Below, piece by piece: positions 1 to 8,257 of a stretch of 64,000 bases of DNA; within the stretch, counting starts at the first letter, position 1; every line of letters begins with the position of its first letter. The DNA lies in assembly GCA_026397315.1 (NCBI GenBank), contig JAPLVC010000002.1, forward strand, positions 59,994 to 123,993. Reading direction: 5' to 3'. The notes under the pieces are model-generated. The model had not been told where the DNA came from. It saw only the letters and a program-made list of their open reading frames with translations, and made no database searches. Source of the stretch: Candidatus Aenigmatarchaeota archaeon (lineage in GTDB: Archaea; Aenigmatarchaeota; Aenigmatarchaeia; QMZP01; QMZT01). The position numbers and the translations under genes were made by a program.

Positions 1-1
1 A

Positions 2-577
2 TACTTCCCGCCGGAAGAGTTGATGACTCTCAGGAAGTTCGGCTCGCGGCTGCAAGGGCATCCGCACAGGCTCAAGCTTAGCTGCCTCGAGACTTCTTCA
101 GGTTCGCTGGGCCAGGGCCTTTCCATCGCAAGCGGGATGGCAATCGGCCTGCGCATGGACAAGAAAAGCCCGCGCGTCTACTGCCTGATGGGCGACGGCG
201 AGTTGCAGGAAGGCCAGGTGTGGGAAGCCGCGATGACCGGCGCTCACTACAAGCTGGACAACCTCTGCGGCATCGTCGATGTCAATGGCCTGCAGATAGA
301 CGGCAGGACCAGCGACGTGAAGAACCTGGAGCCGCTCGCGGACAAGTGGAAGGCGTTCGGCTGGCATACTATCGAAGTGGATGGTCACAACGTCGAGGCG
401 CTTATCAGCGCGTTCCGCGAGGCTGAGCGGACGAAGGGAAAGCCCACGGTCATACTTGCAAAGACAGTCAAAGGCAAGGGCGTCTCCTTCATGGAAAACA
501 AAGCCGAATGGCACGGCAAGCCGCCCAGCAAAGAAGAAGCCGCGAAAGCACTGAAAGAACTTGGAGAGACATGCTGA
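2..577 (+). CDS. Transketolase, N-terminal (ThDP-binding) subunit, 5' truncated by window
   Basis: The reading frame is open from base 2, so the start lies outside the window; the track's ATG at 20 is internal. Visible part holds the thiamine diphosphate/Mg motif 'GDGELQEGQVWEA' and the 'ETSSGSLGQGLSIASGMA' segment typical of transketolase domain 1. It ends after about 190 residues, and the C-terminal half is a separate gene starting 11 bases downstream, the split arrangement common in archaea. The two polypeptides together would catalyse two-carbon transfer between sugar phosphates and supply pentoses. Identification is firm; only the N-terminus is missing. Confidence 0.95.
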   Translation, partial: YFPPEELMTLRKFGSRLQGHPHRLKLSCLETSSGSLGQGLSIASGMAIGLRMDKKSPRVYCLMGDGELQEGQVWEAAMTGAHYKLDNLCGIVDVNGLQIDGRTSDVKNLEPLADKWKAFGWHTIEVDGHNVEALISAFREAERTKGKPTVILAKTVKGKGVSFMENKAEWHGKPPSKEEAAKALKELGETC

Positions 578-588
578 AGTGATGTTTT

Positions 589-1593
589 ATGACAGAAAAA
601 AAATCCGGATTGAACGAGACGCTGCACCTAGCTCCTAATATTTACGATAAGGTCGAGAAGATACCCACGAGGAACGGCTTCGGCCACGGACTAGTCGAAC
701 TGGGCCACGCGAACAAGAACGTCGTCGCCCTTTGCGCCGACCTTTCCGATTCGACGCGCGCGCTCTGGTTTGCCGAGAAATTTCCCGACAGGTTCATAGA
801 AGTCGGCATTTCGGAGCAGGACATGATGGGCATCGCTGCGGGTCTCGCCGCCGTAGGCAAAATACCATTCCTAAGCACATACGGCGTCTTTTCGACAGGA
901 CGCGCGTGGGACCAGATGAGGACGACGGTCGCATACGGCGATTTCAATGTAAAAATCGCGAGTGCGCACGGCGGCATCTCGGTAGGCGCGGACGGCGCGA
1001 CGCACCAGTCTCTGGAGGAGATCGCTTTGTCCCGCGTGCTGCCCAACATGAAAGTCATAGTGCCCGCGGACTACTGGGAGTCGAAGAAGGCGACTATCGC
1101 TTCCGCCTCGATTCATGGCCCCATAGTCATACGCTTCGGCCGCGAAAAAGTGCCGGTCATAACTACGGAGAAGACGCCGTTCGTTTTCGGGAAAGCCGAA
1201 ACGTTCAGGTTCGGGAACGACGTCACAGTCTTCGCGTGCGGCCCGATGGTTTACGAGGCGCTCATTGCCGCGAAGGAACTTGAAAAGAAAGGCATTGACG
1301 TGCGCGTGGTCAACATGCACACGGTCAAGCCGCTCGACGAGAAGGCGATAATAGACGCGGCGAAAGAGACGGGCGCGATAGTCACGGCCGAAGAGCACCA
1401 GGTCAACGCGGGCTTCGGCTCTGCAATCGCGGAAGTCGTGGTCGAGCACTATCCGGTGCCCATGAAACGCGTAGGTGTGATAGACCGCTTCGGCGAGTCG
1501 GGCGAGCCGGACCAGCTCATGGTGGAATTCAATCTCAAGAGCACGGACATAATAAAGGCGATAGAGGACGTGCTCAGCCGCAAGAAAAAATAA
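589..1593 (+). CDS. Transketolase, C-terminal subunit
   Basis: 334 residues covering the pyrimidine-binding domain and C-terminal domain of transketolase. Seen: 'FIEVGISEQDMMGIAAGLA' (the Glu that activates ThDP), 'TYGVFSTGRAWDQMR', 'AHGGISVGADGATHQSLEEIA', and a C-terminal transketolase_C region ('TVKPLDEKAIIDAAKETGAI'). Starts 11 bases after the stop of the N-terminal subunit gene, so the two are co-transcribed and surely form a heteromer. Length fits the family of split archaeal/bacterial TktB halves. Confidence 0.95.
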   Translation: MTEKKSGLNETLHLAPNIYDKVEKIPTRNGFGHGLVELGHANKNVVALCADLSDSTRALWFAEKFPDRFIEVGISEQDMMGIAAGLAAVGKIPFLSTYGVFSTGRAWDQMRTTVAYGDFNVKIASAHGGISVGADGATHQSLEEIALSRVLPNMKVIVPADYWESKKATIASASIHGPIVIRFGREKVPVITTEKTPFVFGKAETFRFGNDVTVFACGPMVYEALIAAKELEKKGIDVRVVNMHTVKPLDEKAIIDAAKETGAIVTAEEHQVNAGFGSAIAEVVVEHYPVPMKRVGVIDRFGESGEPDQLMVEFNLKSTDIIKAIEDVLSRKKK

Positions 1594-1630
1594 TCTTTTC
1601 GTGGATGCAACATGATTAAAAGGGATTCTT

Positions 1631-2881
1631 ATGGGCACTAATGCGAGAATAGCTGAAAGGATGTCGAGGCTTGGAACCGAAACGGCGTTTTCCGTTTCTC
1701 TCGAAGCACGGGAGTTTGCGTGCAAGGGCAAAAAAATCTATCCTTTTCATCTCGGCGACATGAACATCAGGACACCCAAGAAGATTATTGATGCGGCTAG
1801 GAAAGCTATGGAAGACGGCAAAACAGGCTACTGCCCCAGTGCAGGCATCCCAGAACTCAGGGAGGCGCTGGCCAAAGACATGAGCAGCTCGCGCGGCATA
1901 AAGCTCACGGCGAAAAACGTATCGATACAGATGGGCGGCAAGCCAGTAATAATGAAGTTCGTCATGGCTTTCATGAATCCGGGGGACGAGGTGCTGTACC
2001 CGAATCCCGGATACCCGATTTACGAGTCGCAGATCCGCTTCCACGGAGGTATAGTGAAACCTTACGGTTTCAAGATGATTGACAAGGGCTTCAGCTTGGA
2101 CATGGAACAGCTCGAGACGCTTGTCACACCGAAGACCAAACTGTTCATATTCAACAACTATCACAACCCTATGGGCGCGGAATCCGACCCGTTGGAGATG
2201 AAGAGAATCGCCGATTTCTGCAAAAGGCACGACCTGCTCGTGCTGAGCGACGAGGCGTATTTCGACATCACATACGACGGCAAGCCCAAGAGCATAGTTT
2301 CCTACCCAGGCATGGCCGAGCGCACGCTGATACTTTACACGTTCTCCAAGAAGTTCGCCATGACGGGCTGGCGGCTTGGGGCGGCTGTAGGGCCGGAATG
2401 GATGATAGAGCAGATTAACCGCCTGAACGTGAATGACGAGTCGTGTTCGAACCACTTCATCCAGTGGGCCGCTGTCGAGGCGCTCAAAAACACGCAGAAG
2501 GAAACGCAACAGATACTCGACACACTGAAAAAACGCAGGGACCTTGCGTGCAAGATGCTCAGCACCATAAAGGGCATCAGAGTTTTCAAGCCCAACTCGA
2601 CTTTCTACATCTTCCCGGACGTGACCGAGGCGATGCGCAACCTGGGTTTCAACGACGTCGAAAAGTTCAGGAGGTTCATACTGGAGACGACGGGCGTATC
2701 CTTCTGCACGCGACGCCATTTCGGGACGCCGCTGGATGACGAGAAGCACGAGTTCATCCGCCTCGCTTATTCCGGCATCGACCTGAAGGACATCAGGGAA
2801 GGCCTGGCGAAGATGAAAAGCGCGATTGAGAACCCGGAAATTTCAAAAAGATGGGTTTCCGAAAAAAGCACAAAGCCTTGA
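1631..2881 (+). CDS. Class I/II PLP-dependent aminotransferase
   Basis: 416 residues, fold-type I aminotransferase. Motifs: 'YPNPGYPIYESQI' (cofactor ring region), 'FNNYHNPMGAESD', 'LSDEAYFDI' (Asp that contacts the PLP pyridine N) and 'YTFSKKFAMTGWRLG' with the Schiff-base Lys. ATG at 1631 is preceded by AAAAGGGA at good spacing. The substrate cannot be told from sequence; the AspC/AlaT-like subgroup is likely. Lies 37 bases after the transketolase genes and may share their transcript. Confidence 0.9.
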   Translation: MGTNARIAERMSRLGTETAFSVSLEAREFACKGKKIYPFHLGDMNIRTPKKIIDAARKAMEDGKTGYCPSAGIPELREALAKDMSSSRGIKLTAKNVSIQMGGKPVIMKFVMAFMNPGDEVLYPNPGYPIYESQIRFHGGIVKPYGFKMIDKGFSLDMEQLETLVTPKTKLFIFNNYHNPMGAESDPLEMKRIADFCKRHDLLVLSDEAYFDITYDGKPKSIVSYPGMAERTLILYTFSKKFAMTGWRLGAAVGPEWMIEQINRLNVNDESCSNHFIQWAAVEALKNTQKETQQILDTLKKRRDLACKMLSTIKGIRVFKPNSTFYIFPDVTEAMRNLGFNDVEKFRRFILETTGVSFCTRRHFGTPLDDEKHEFIRLAYSGIDLKDIREGLAKMKSAIENPEISKRWVSEKSTKP

Positions 2882-3069
2882 ACTGGGCATGAAAGCAATG
2901 GAGAACAACAAGATCCCTTAAATCCGATTTTTAATTCATGATCGAAGAATCAATTATTACCCCATTTTTTTTGTAAAATCTAAAATAAATACAAATAGAT
3001 AGCGTAGATGTTTTACTTGGTCCATTTTTTTATAGGCGGTTATGCCAGTATCAACATTCCCAAGAAGTA

Positions 3070-3306
3070 ATGAAATTCGATATAAATAAATATGGTGAAA
3101 ATATCGTAAAGAAAAAATTCGAGATGGAAATAGAAATCCCTAACAATTCGGAAGCCGAGTTCAACCAGATAATGGAATGGGTCAGGGACAAGAGCCACAA
3201 CGACAGGTGGAAGTTCGTGAAGAGAGCCTCGGCCAACAACGATTTCCTGATGTGGAAGCTGAAGAAGAAGATGGCTGCGATCAAACCCGGCTTGGCAAAA
3301 ATCTGA
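3070..3306 (+). CDS. Small charged hypothetical protein (78 aa)
   Basis: I do not recognise a family. A soluble, charged protein ('KYGENIVKKKFEMEIEIPN') with the middle predicted helical. No membrane segment or Cys motif. A T-rich box ending in TTTATAGG lies about 35 bases upstream of the ATG, compatible with an archaeal promoter. The antisense 106-aa ORF of the track covering the same bases is taken as a shadow because this strand has the more natural amino acid composition. Moderate confidence that it is real. Confidence 0.6.
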   Translation: MKFDINKYGENIVKKKFEMEIEIPNNSEAEFNQIMEWVRDKSHNDRWKFVKRASANNDFLMWKLKKKMAAIKPGLAKI

Positions 3307-3396
3307 ACCCGGCCCATGCTTTTTATTTTACTATTATCTCTAGCGTAGCCTTTTGACCAAAGCTTCGCCAATCATTTTAGCGTGCAAAAAAACCAA

Positions 3397-3556
3397 TGGG
3401 GCCGCTGGGATTCTCAAAGCCATTTTCCGCAAACGCTTTTGCGCGAGGCGGAAAAGGGTTTATTTGAACCCAGGTCGCCAGCACCCCAAGCTGGAATGAT
3501 CATGGCGTCAAGCTCAAAAGCTCGAGGATGACTAGACCAAGCTACACTACGGCCCC
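3397..3556 (-). tRNA. tRNA-Pro (anticodon GGG) with two non-canonical introns
   Basis: Reading the minus strand: acceptor GGGGCCG pairs with CGGCCCC, discriminator A, no encoded CCA. Anticodon stem CCAGC/GCTGG encloses loop TTGGGGT (anticodon GGG, Pro). The T-stem CTGGG/CCCAG encloses TTCAAAT. Two insertions interrupt the cloverleaf. One of about 32 nt lies at the D-arm/anticodon-arm junction (3496-3527; the edge is ambiguous by a TCAT repeat). One of 52 nt lies at the 3' end of the T-loop (3410-3461) and folds on TTTTCCGC/GCGGAAAA. Removing both leaves a normal 76-nt tRNA. The canonical 37/38 site is empty. Confidence 0.9.
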
Positions 3557-3674
3557 ACGGATTGTATCTTATTATAGGGCATGAATATATTAATTATAGA
3601 GGCCGGGCAACCGGAAAAGAAAGAAGCCCCGCTGGAAAGCGGTAAAAAGTATTTAAGCGGTTCGTGGCAATACA

Positions 3675-3839
3675 ATGTCTCATATAAAAATCGCACTTAA
3701 ACCGAGTGATATGATGAAAAACCTGGACATGATAGATATCAGGAAAACGGAAAATACGGGCAGAATAATAAGGATGCCCGAAAGCACGAGAAAGAAAGTC
3801 AAGGCCTTCCTCAACGAGGGCCACCAGTTAAGCTTTTAA
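3675..3839 (+). CDS. Small basic hypothetical protein (54 aa), upstream of rpoN
   Basis: Below the track's size limit. Reads MSHIKIALKPSDMMKN... and ends HQLSF. Basic, with no Cys, no membrane segment, no family recognised. A TATA-like TATTTAAG sits about 25 bases upstream of the ATG, and there is no Shine-Dalgarno, so a leaderless transcript is likely. It ends 49 bases before rpoN, which suggests one transcript. The middle part ('RIIRMPESTRKKVKAFLN') looks like a short helix pair. Confidence 0.6.
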   Translation: MSHIKIALKPSDMMKNLDMIDIRKTENTGRIIRMPESTRKKVKAFLNEGHQLSF

Positions 3840-3888
3840 AGCAATTACGCGATAAATAAAGACAAACCAGCGTTTAGGGGTTTTTGAT

Positions 3889-4083
3889 ATGATAATACCG
3901 ATAAGATGCATGACTTGCGGCAAGCCAGTCGGGCACCTCTGGGAGAAATACCAGAAGGCCGTCGAGGGCGGCGCTTCGCCGAAGAGTGTTCTGGATTCGC
4001 TTGGGCTGGACAGATACTGCTGCCGCGCGCTTTTCATGACGCACGTGGACATGATTGACAAGATCGGCCAGTTCAAGAAGTAA
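3889..4083 (+). CDS. rpoN: DNA-directed RNA polymerase subunit N
   Basis: 64 residues, the normal length of archaeal RpoN (Rpb10 homologue). Starts MIIPIRCMTCGKP and has the CxxC...CC zinc site ('RYCCRALFMTHVDMIDKI'). It is a small structural subunit of the core RNA polymerase that binds between the large subunits and the D/L platform. Usual partners such as rpl13/rps9 are not adjacent here; the upstream neighbour is an unknown 54-aa ORF. Confidence 0.97.
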   Translation: MIIPIRCMTCGKPVGHLWEKYQKAVEGGASPKSVLDSLGLDRYCCRALFMTHVDMIDKIGQFKK

Positions 4084-4170
4084 AGCATAAAGCCTCCGGA
4101 ATGTCATCGGCTTTTAATTTTATTTTCAGTTTAGCTTCAGGCTTATTGACAGGCCTGGCTCTGTTTGGGT

Positions 4171-5085
4171 TTACTGGCCATATGGCACGTAGTTGGACAG
4201 CATTATGTCGAACGTCAGAGTCTCGCTGGCCAGCGGATGGTTGAAGTCGAGCTTCATGTGCGTTTCGTTTAAGTCCACGACCTTGCCGCTGCCGTATACC
4301 GTCACGATGGTGCTGCCTCTTATCGGGTTTGTTGTCATGACCAGGCTATCACCCTCGAGGTTCACGGTGCCCTTGGCGTAAACGTTGCCCAAGGCGTCCT
4401 TCATGTCGAATGTCATGCCGTTCTGCGGCTCATGCACGATCTTTACAGTTCCGTTTACAATGCTCGTCACGCGCATATCCCACACCATGTCTTCGAGGCG
4501 ATAAGTCTTTCCAACCACGGGTTCCTCGCCGAATGTCATGTTGAACACATCGGTTGATGTGCTTTCCGTCCTGTTCATCCTGTTGACCAGGGGGATGTCG
4601 AAAATCTTGCTCTCGTCGTAATAGCCGTACGCGTCCGCAGGCTTTATGACGACAGTCTTCTTATCGCCGACGCGCATGCCTATGACAGCTTCGTCAATGC
4701 CCTTTATCGCTTCACCAGCTCCGGTCTTGAACGTGAAATTGCCGGCGTCGTATATCGAGCCGTTTTCTATCTTAAGAGAATATAATATCTGCACTACATC
4801 GCCGCTTTTGACGGGCCCTGCGCCGATTCTGATGAAGCCGGGAAGGGAGAGCAGTATGACAGCTCCCAGAACAGCGACTACAGCGACGATAGCGATGGCA
4901 TACTTCATGGGAATGCCTTTCTCATTGTCCTTGACTATCTCGATTCTTTTCTTCTCCGTCAACTGGGCAGCCTTGTTTATCTTTTCGCTCTTGAGCGGTT
5001 CTAGCATTTTGTCCTTGAGCGACTCGTAATGCTTGTGCTCATCGTGAGCTTTTTCCTCATGTTTCCTGACAGACTTTTTTGCCAT
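4171..5085 (-). CDS. Membrane-anchored FKBP-type peptidyl-prolyl isomerase (SlyD-like)
   Basis: 304 residues. N-terminus is charged and cytoplasmic; one membrane segment at about 62-85 ('AIAIVAVVAVLGAVILLSLP'). Then comes an FKBP domain ('SGDVVQILYSLKIENGSIYD...AIKGIDEAVIGMRVGDKK') interrupted by an insert-in-flap (IF) chaperone domain, and ending 'NHPLASETLTFDI', the SlyD/archaeal long-FKBP ending. Expected to catalyse proline isomerisation and help fold exported or membrane proteins on the outer face. Start supported by GAGGGTG 6 bases before the ATG. Confidence 0.92.
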   Translation of the reverse strand: MAKKSVRKHEEKAHDEHKHYESLKDKMLEPLKSEKINKAAQLTEKKRIEIVKDNEKGIPMKYAIAIVAVVAVLGAVILLSLPGFIRIGAGPVKSGDVVQILYSLKIENGSIYDAGNFTFKTGAGEAIKGIDEAVIGMRVGDKKTVVIKPADAYGYYDESKIFDIPLVNRMNRTESTSTDVFNMTFGEEPVVGKTYRLEDMVWDMRVTSIVNGTVKIVHEPQNGMTFDMKDALGNVYAKGTVNLEGDSLVMTTNPIRGSTIVTVYGSGKVVDLNETHMKLDFNHPLASETLTFDIMLSNYVPYGQ

Positions 5086-5108
5086 AATTTCACCCTCAAC
5101 ATTCTGAA

Positions 5109-5241
5109 TGCCGATGGAGGGAATTGAACCCTCGACCCCCGCGTTTCCCTCTCACTGGCGCGCATAGCATGTGTCGCGTGCCTCGAATCTCATAACTTAA
5201 AAGATATGAGCGCGGTGCTCTAACCACTGAGCCACATCGGC
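5109..5241 (-). tRNA. tRNA-Met elongator-type (anticodon CAT) with 60-nt intron
   Basis: Minus strand: acceptor GCCGATG/CATCGGC, discriminator A, no CCA; D-arm GCTC...GAGC; anticodon stem CCGCG/CGCGG with loop CTCATAA. T-arm GAGGG TTCAATT CCCTC. An intron of 60 nt (5145-5204) sits between positions 37 and 38, the canonical archaeal site. The spliced form is 73 nt. The GCCG...GTGGCTCAG start matches archaeal elongator tRNA-Met. The initiator and the agmatidine tRNA-Ile also read CAT, so identity rests on this resemblance. Confidence 0.92.
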
Positions 5242-5305
5242 ATTTTGAATAAATATAATTCTAATACTTTAATAAATAACTATTTTCACGGATAAGTGTT
5301 GTCAT

Positions 5306-5752
5306 ATGGCGCAAAAGATGATTCGCAGGGAATTCAGGGAAAGCGATTTGGCGCAGATAATCGAATTCAAGAAGCAGAGCGCCAAAACGAGCTTCAGGGG
5401 CCAGAAGCTGAAAGTGGACAGGTTCACTGCGAGGCTCACCGAAAGCGTGAAAAAGGACCCGGGCATGATACGCGTTCTAGAAAGCAACGGCACTATCGCT
5501 GGCTATATCTGGGTGGGCTTGAGCGAAGGCGACTTCGGCAAATACGGCTTCCTGCACCAGCTTTTCATCCACCAAGATTTTCGTGGTCGTGGCCTCGCGC
5601 AGACGCTGGTGAAAGACGCTGAGAAATATCTGGCGAAGCGCGGGGCGAAGAAAATGGAGATACTGGTCACCGGTACCAATTGCCCTGCCCACAAGCTTTA
5701 CAAGAAGCTGAAATACAAGGACACCAGAATCCAGATGGAGAAGATGCTGTAG
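5306..5752 (+). CDS. GNAT-family N-acetyltransferase
   Basis: 148 residues with the acetyl-CoA binding signature 'HQDFRGRGLAQTLV' (R/QxxGxG/A) and a following 'NCPAHKLYKKLKYKD' typical of GNAT motif B. The acceptor (protein N-terminus, small molecule or antibiotic) cannot be told. Convergent with polB, whose stop lies 3 bases beyond this gene's stop. Confidence 0.9.
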   Translation: MAQKMIRREFRESDLAQIIEFKKQSAKTSFRGQKLKVDRFTARLTESVKKDPGMIRVLESNGTIAGYIWVGLSEGDFGKYGFLHQLFIHQDFRGRGLAQTLVKDAEKYLAKRGAKKMEILVTGTNCPAHKLYKKLKYKDTRIQMEKML

Positions 5753-5755
5753 TTT

Positions 5756-8221
5756 TCAGTCGCTCTTGAACTTCTCGAACTTCTCCTTGAGCTTGCGCTT
5801 CATCGACTTCTTCATGAACATGTTGAGCGAGCGCTGGCTTTCGTCGTCGCTGCCCAAAACGTCTTCTTCCGAGAAACCAAGTCCATATAGAATGCGCATG
5901 GCCGCCGGCAGTACCTGGTTGTTTATGTAATAGTCGGGGTCGTAGTTCTGCGCGTATTCGAACGGCTCGGCACGGCTTGATATCGAGCCGTCTCCGCGCG
6001 TGATTATGTAGCCGATTACAGAGCCCTCCTTGACGGCGTGACCCCGGGCCGCATATTTCCTTGCCGCGGCGACGTGCGGGCCTATCTGCTCATAAGCTTC
6101 CAGAGGACGCGACAACTGCGTGTATATGACCAGGTCCTTGGTGTCGATGTCGCCCTTGTTGATTTTGGCTACGACGTCGCGGACGATGGCAATGGCTTTA
6201 TTCTCGTCCTTGTCCCTGAGAATCGCGAACAGGATTTTCTCCTGCGTGTCTTTCGAAATTTTACACCAGTCGCGGCGGACTTTCTCGAAACCACGTATCG
6301 TTATGTTGCCATCCTTCCCCAGCAATGCGTAGCGCTTCTTCGCCGTCACGCCGCTCTTGGCAGGAACGAAGATGCCTGAAACATACATGGCGTCGAAATC
6401 GAGCTCCATGACTCCCGGTAACGTGTCGTTAACGTCTTTCAGGAACTTGGCCGCCCGCTTCTCGGTGCACTTCGAAATGAACAGCGAATCAGTATCGCCG
6501 TAAATGACGTTAAGACCCTGTTCCTTCGCGAAGTTTATGACCTTCTGTATGTAGTAGCGGCCGAAAGATGCGATGGACATGGCGCAAATCCTCGAATACC
6601 AGCGCGAACCTGCGTAGGCGTAATAGCCGTAGCTGGCGTTGGCTATTATCTTGAGGGCGTATTGCATGCTGTAAAGATCCTTGTATCTTTTCGATGACGT
6701 GTCGAGGAATTCCATCTCTTTTTTCAGCGTCACTCTCTTCTTTACTACGTCTTCGAGTATTTCCGGTATGAAGCCCTTCTTCTTCGTCGAGAAGTAATGG
6801 TCGCTGTCCGGCACTTTGTTATTCGCTCCGTCGTCTTTGTCGAGCGTCTCGGGCGAGATGTTGTGCGTGATGACGGTCGTGGGATACAGGCTCGCGAAGT
6901 CGAACAGCGCTATGTCCTCGTGTATGCCCGGTTCCGGCAGCAGGACGTAACCACCGACGTACGGCGAAGCTTCCCTCCGCTTGTCAATCTCGGACTGTTC
7001 CGGACGATTGAGCGCAGTCTCGTTTTTCTCAAACGCCTTCCGTATGAATAGCCATTCGACCAGTTGCGAATAAGTCATGCGGGAAACGTCGAATGGCGTC
7101 TGCCCCACCAGCTTCGAGAGCTCGAATATCTGGGGCATGAGCCTGTCCGCGAGATGCAGCGTCAATTCAGAATCCTTGAGGCAGTAATCAGCGACGACCT
7201 TAATGTCGCGCTTTTCTTCCCACATCTTCTCCATGTCCTTCCATTCGAGCGCTTCCTTGCCCTCGCCGAGCAGCTCCTTGGAAACCATGTCAAGCGTGAA
7301 CGTCTCCGATTGCAGCGAGTCCGCCAGTATGTTCTCTATGAACGTGTATAAGTCGAGATGTAAACGCCCGTTTATCGAAGCGGAGAACATGCGGCCGCGC
7401 TTCACGAATTCCATGGCCTTGCCGTCTCTTCCGAGCGCCAGCGATACCTTCAGCTTTTCCGCGCGCTCCTTTATCTTCACCCAGTCGAAAAGGTCGCCGT
7501 TGTACGTGACTATCACGTCCGGGTCCTTCTCGGCAATCACCGTTGCCAGGCGTTGCAGCATCGCCTTCTCATCTTCCAGGATTTCCACGTTCTCGCTAGC
7601 GCCTGACCAGCCGTGCGTCAGGACCTTTTTGTAAGAATGGTTGTAAAGCGATATCATGATTATTTCTTCTCCGTACGTCTCTATGTCTATCGCGAGCGTC
7701 GCAAGCTTGTGCGCATTGCCCTCCGCTTTATGAACGCTTTCGAGCTCCAGTATGTCCAGCTCGCCTTCCTTCTTCTCATCGCCCGTCGCGACAGCCCAGC
7801 CAGTTGGAATGAGGTCCTTATCAATCACATAGCGCCTGTAGAACGGGATGTCGTATTCGTAGGGCTTCTTTATCTCGTGCCAGTGTTCGGTCGCGTGCCT
7901 GATCTCGTTCACGTCGCCGGGCGCTTTGACGGTAACCTTGACGAACTTTTTCGGTTCGCCCAGCAGATTCCTTTCGACAGTCTCGGCTCTGATGAAGGCG
8001 CTGCCGTAATCCTTTATGGCGGCGAGCTTCTCCCTGAACAGGCTCAGGTTGAAATTCTCGATGTGCTTCTCGTCGAGCTCTAGATAAAAATAAGGCCTGA
8101 ACTTGCGGTCGAGCGCGAGGACGGTTTTGCCGCTCTTCGTCTTGCCCCACAGGCGCGTGACGGGCTCGCCGTTCTCGATTACGTAATCAGCGTCAAAAAG
8201 GCAGAATTCCACCCTACCCAT
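5756..8221 (-). CDS. polB: Family B DNA polymerase
   Basis: 821 residues, normal length for archaeal PolB. Exonuclease motifs: 'LAIDIETYGE' (Asp179/Glu181), 'VTYNGDLFDW' near 239 and 'YCLKDSELT' at 346. Polymerase motifs: A 'DFASLYPTTVI' (441), B 'KIIANASYG' (524) and C 'YGDTDS' (574). All catalytic acids are present, so it should be a proofreading replicative polymerase. No intein. Adjacent to the gyrase genes on the same strand (36 bases apart), so a replication/topology cluster. Confidence 0.97.
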   Translation of the reverse strand: MGRVEFCLFDADYVIENGEPVTRLWGKTKSGKTVLALDRKFRPYFYLELDEKHIENFNLSLFREKLAAIKDYGSAFIRAETVERNLLGEPKKFVKVTVKAPGDVNEIRHATEHWHEIKKPYEYDIPFYRRYVIDKDLIPTGWAVATGDEKKEGELDILELESVHKAEGNAHKLATLAIDIETYGEEIIMISLYNHSYKKVLTHGWSGASENVEILEDEKAMLQRLATVIAEKDPDVIVTYNGDLFDWVKIKERAEKLKVSLALGRDGKAMEFVKRGRMFSASINGRLHLDLYTFIENILADSLQSETFTLDMVSKELLGEGKEALEWKDMEKMWEEKRDIKVVADYCLKDSELTLHLADRLMPQIFELSKLVGQTPFDVSRMTYSQLVEWLFIRKAFEKNETALNRPEQSEIDKRREASPYVGGYVLLPEPGIHEDIALFDFASLYPTTVITHNISPETLDKDDGANNKVPDSDHYFSTKKKGFIPEILEDVVKKRVTLKKEMEFLDTSSKRYKDLYSMQYALKIIANASYGYYAYAGSRWYSRICAMSIASFGRYYIQKVINFAKEQGLNVIYGDTDSLFISKCTEKRAAKFLKDVNDTLPGVMELDFDAMYVSGIFVPAKSGVTAKKRYALLGKDGNITIRGFEKVRRDWCKISKDTQEKILFAILRDKDENKAIAIVRDVVAKINKGDIDTKDLVIYTQLSRPLEAYEQIGPHVAAARKYAARGHAVKEGSVIGYIITRGDGSISSRAEPFEYAQNYDPDYYINNQVLPAAMRILYGLGFSEEDVLGSDDESQRSLNMFMKKSMKRKLKEKFEKFKSD

Positions 8222-8257
8222 AATTTAATGGTTGGTTTTCGGCTTAAAAAGAAGAAT

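Noticed and set aside
1616-2749. 377-aa minus-strand ORF opposite the aminotransferase
   Set aside because: Antisense of a gene with a full set of PLP motifs; no recognisable domain of its own.
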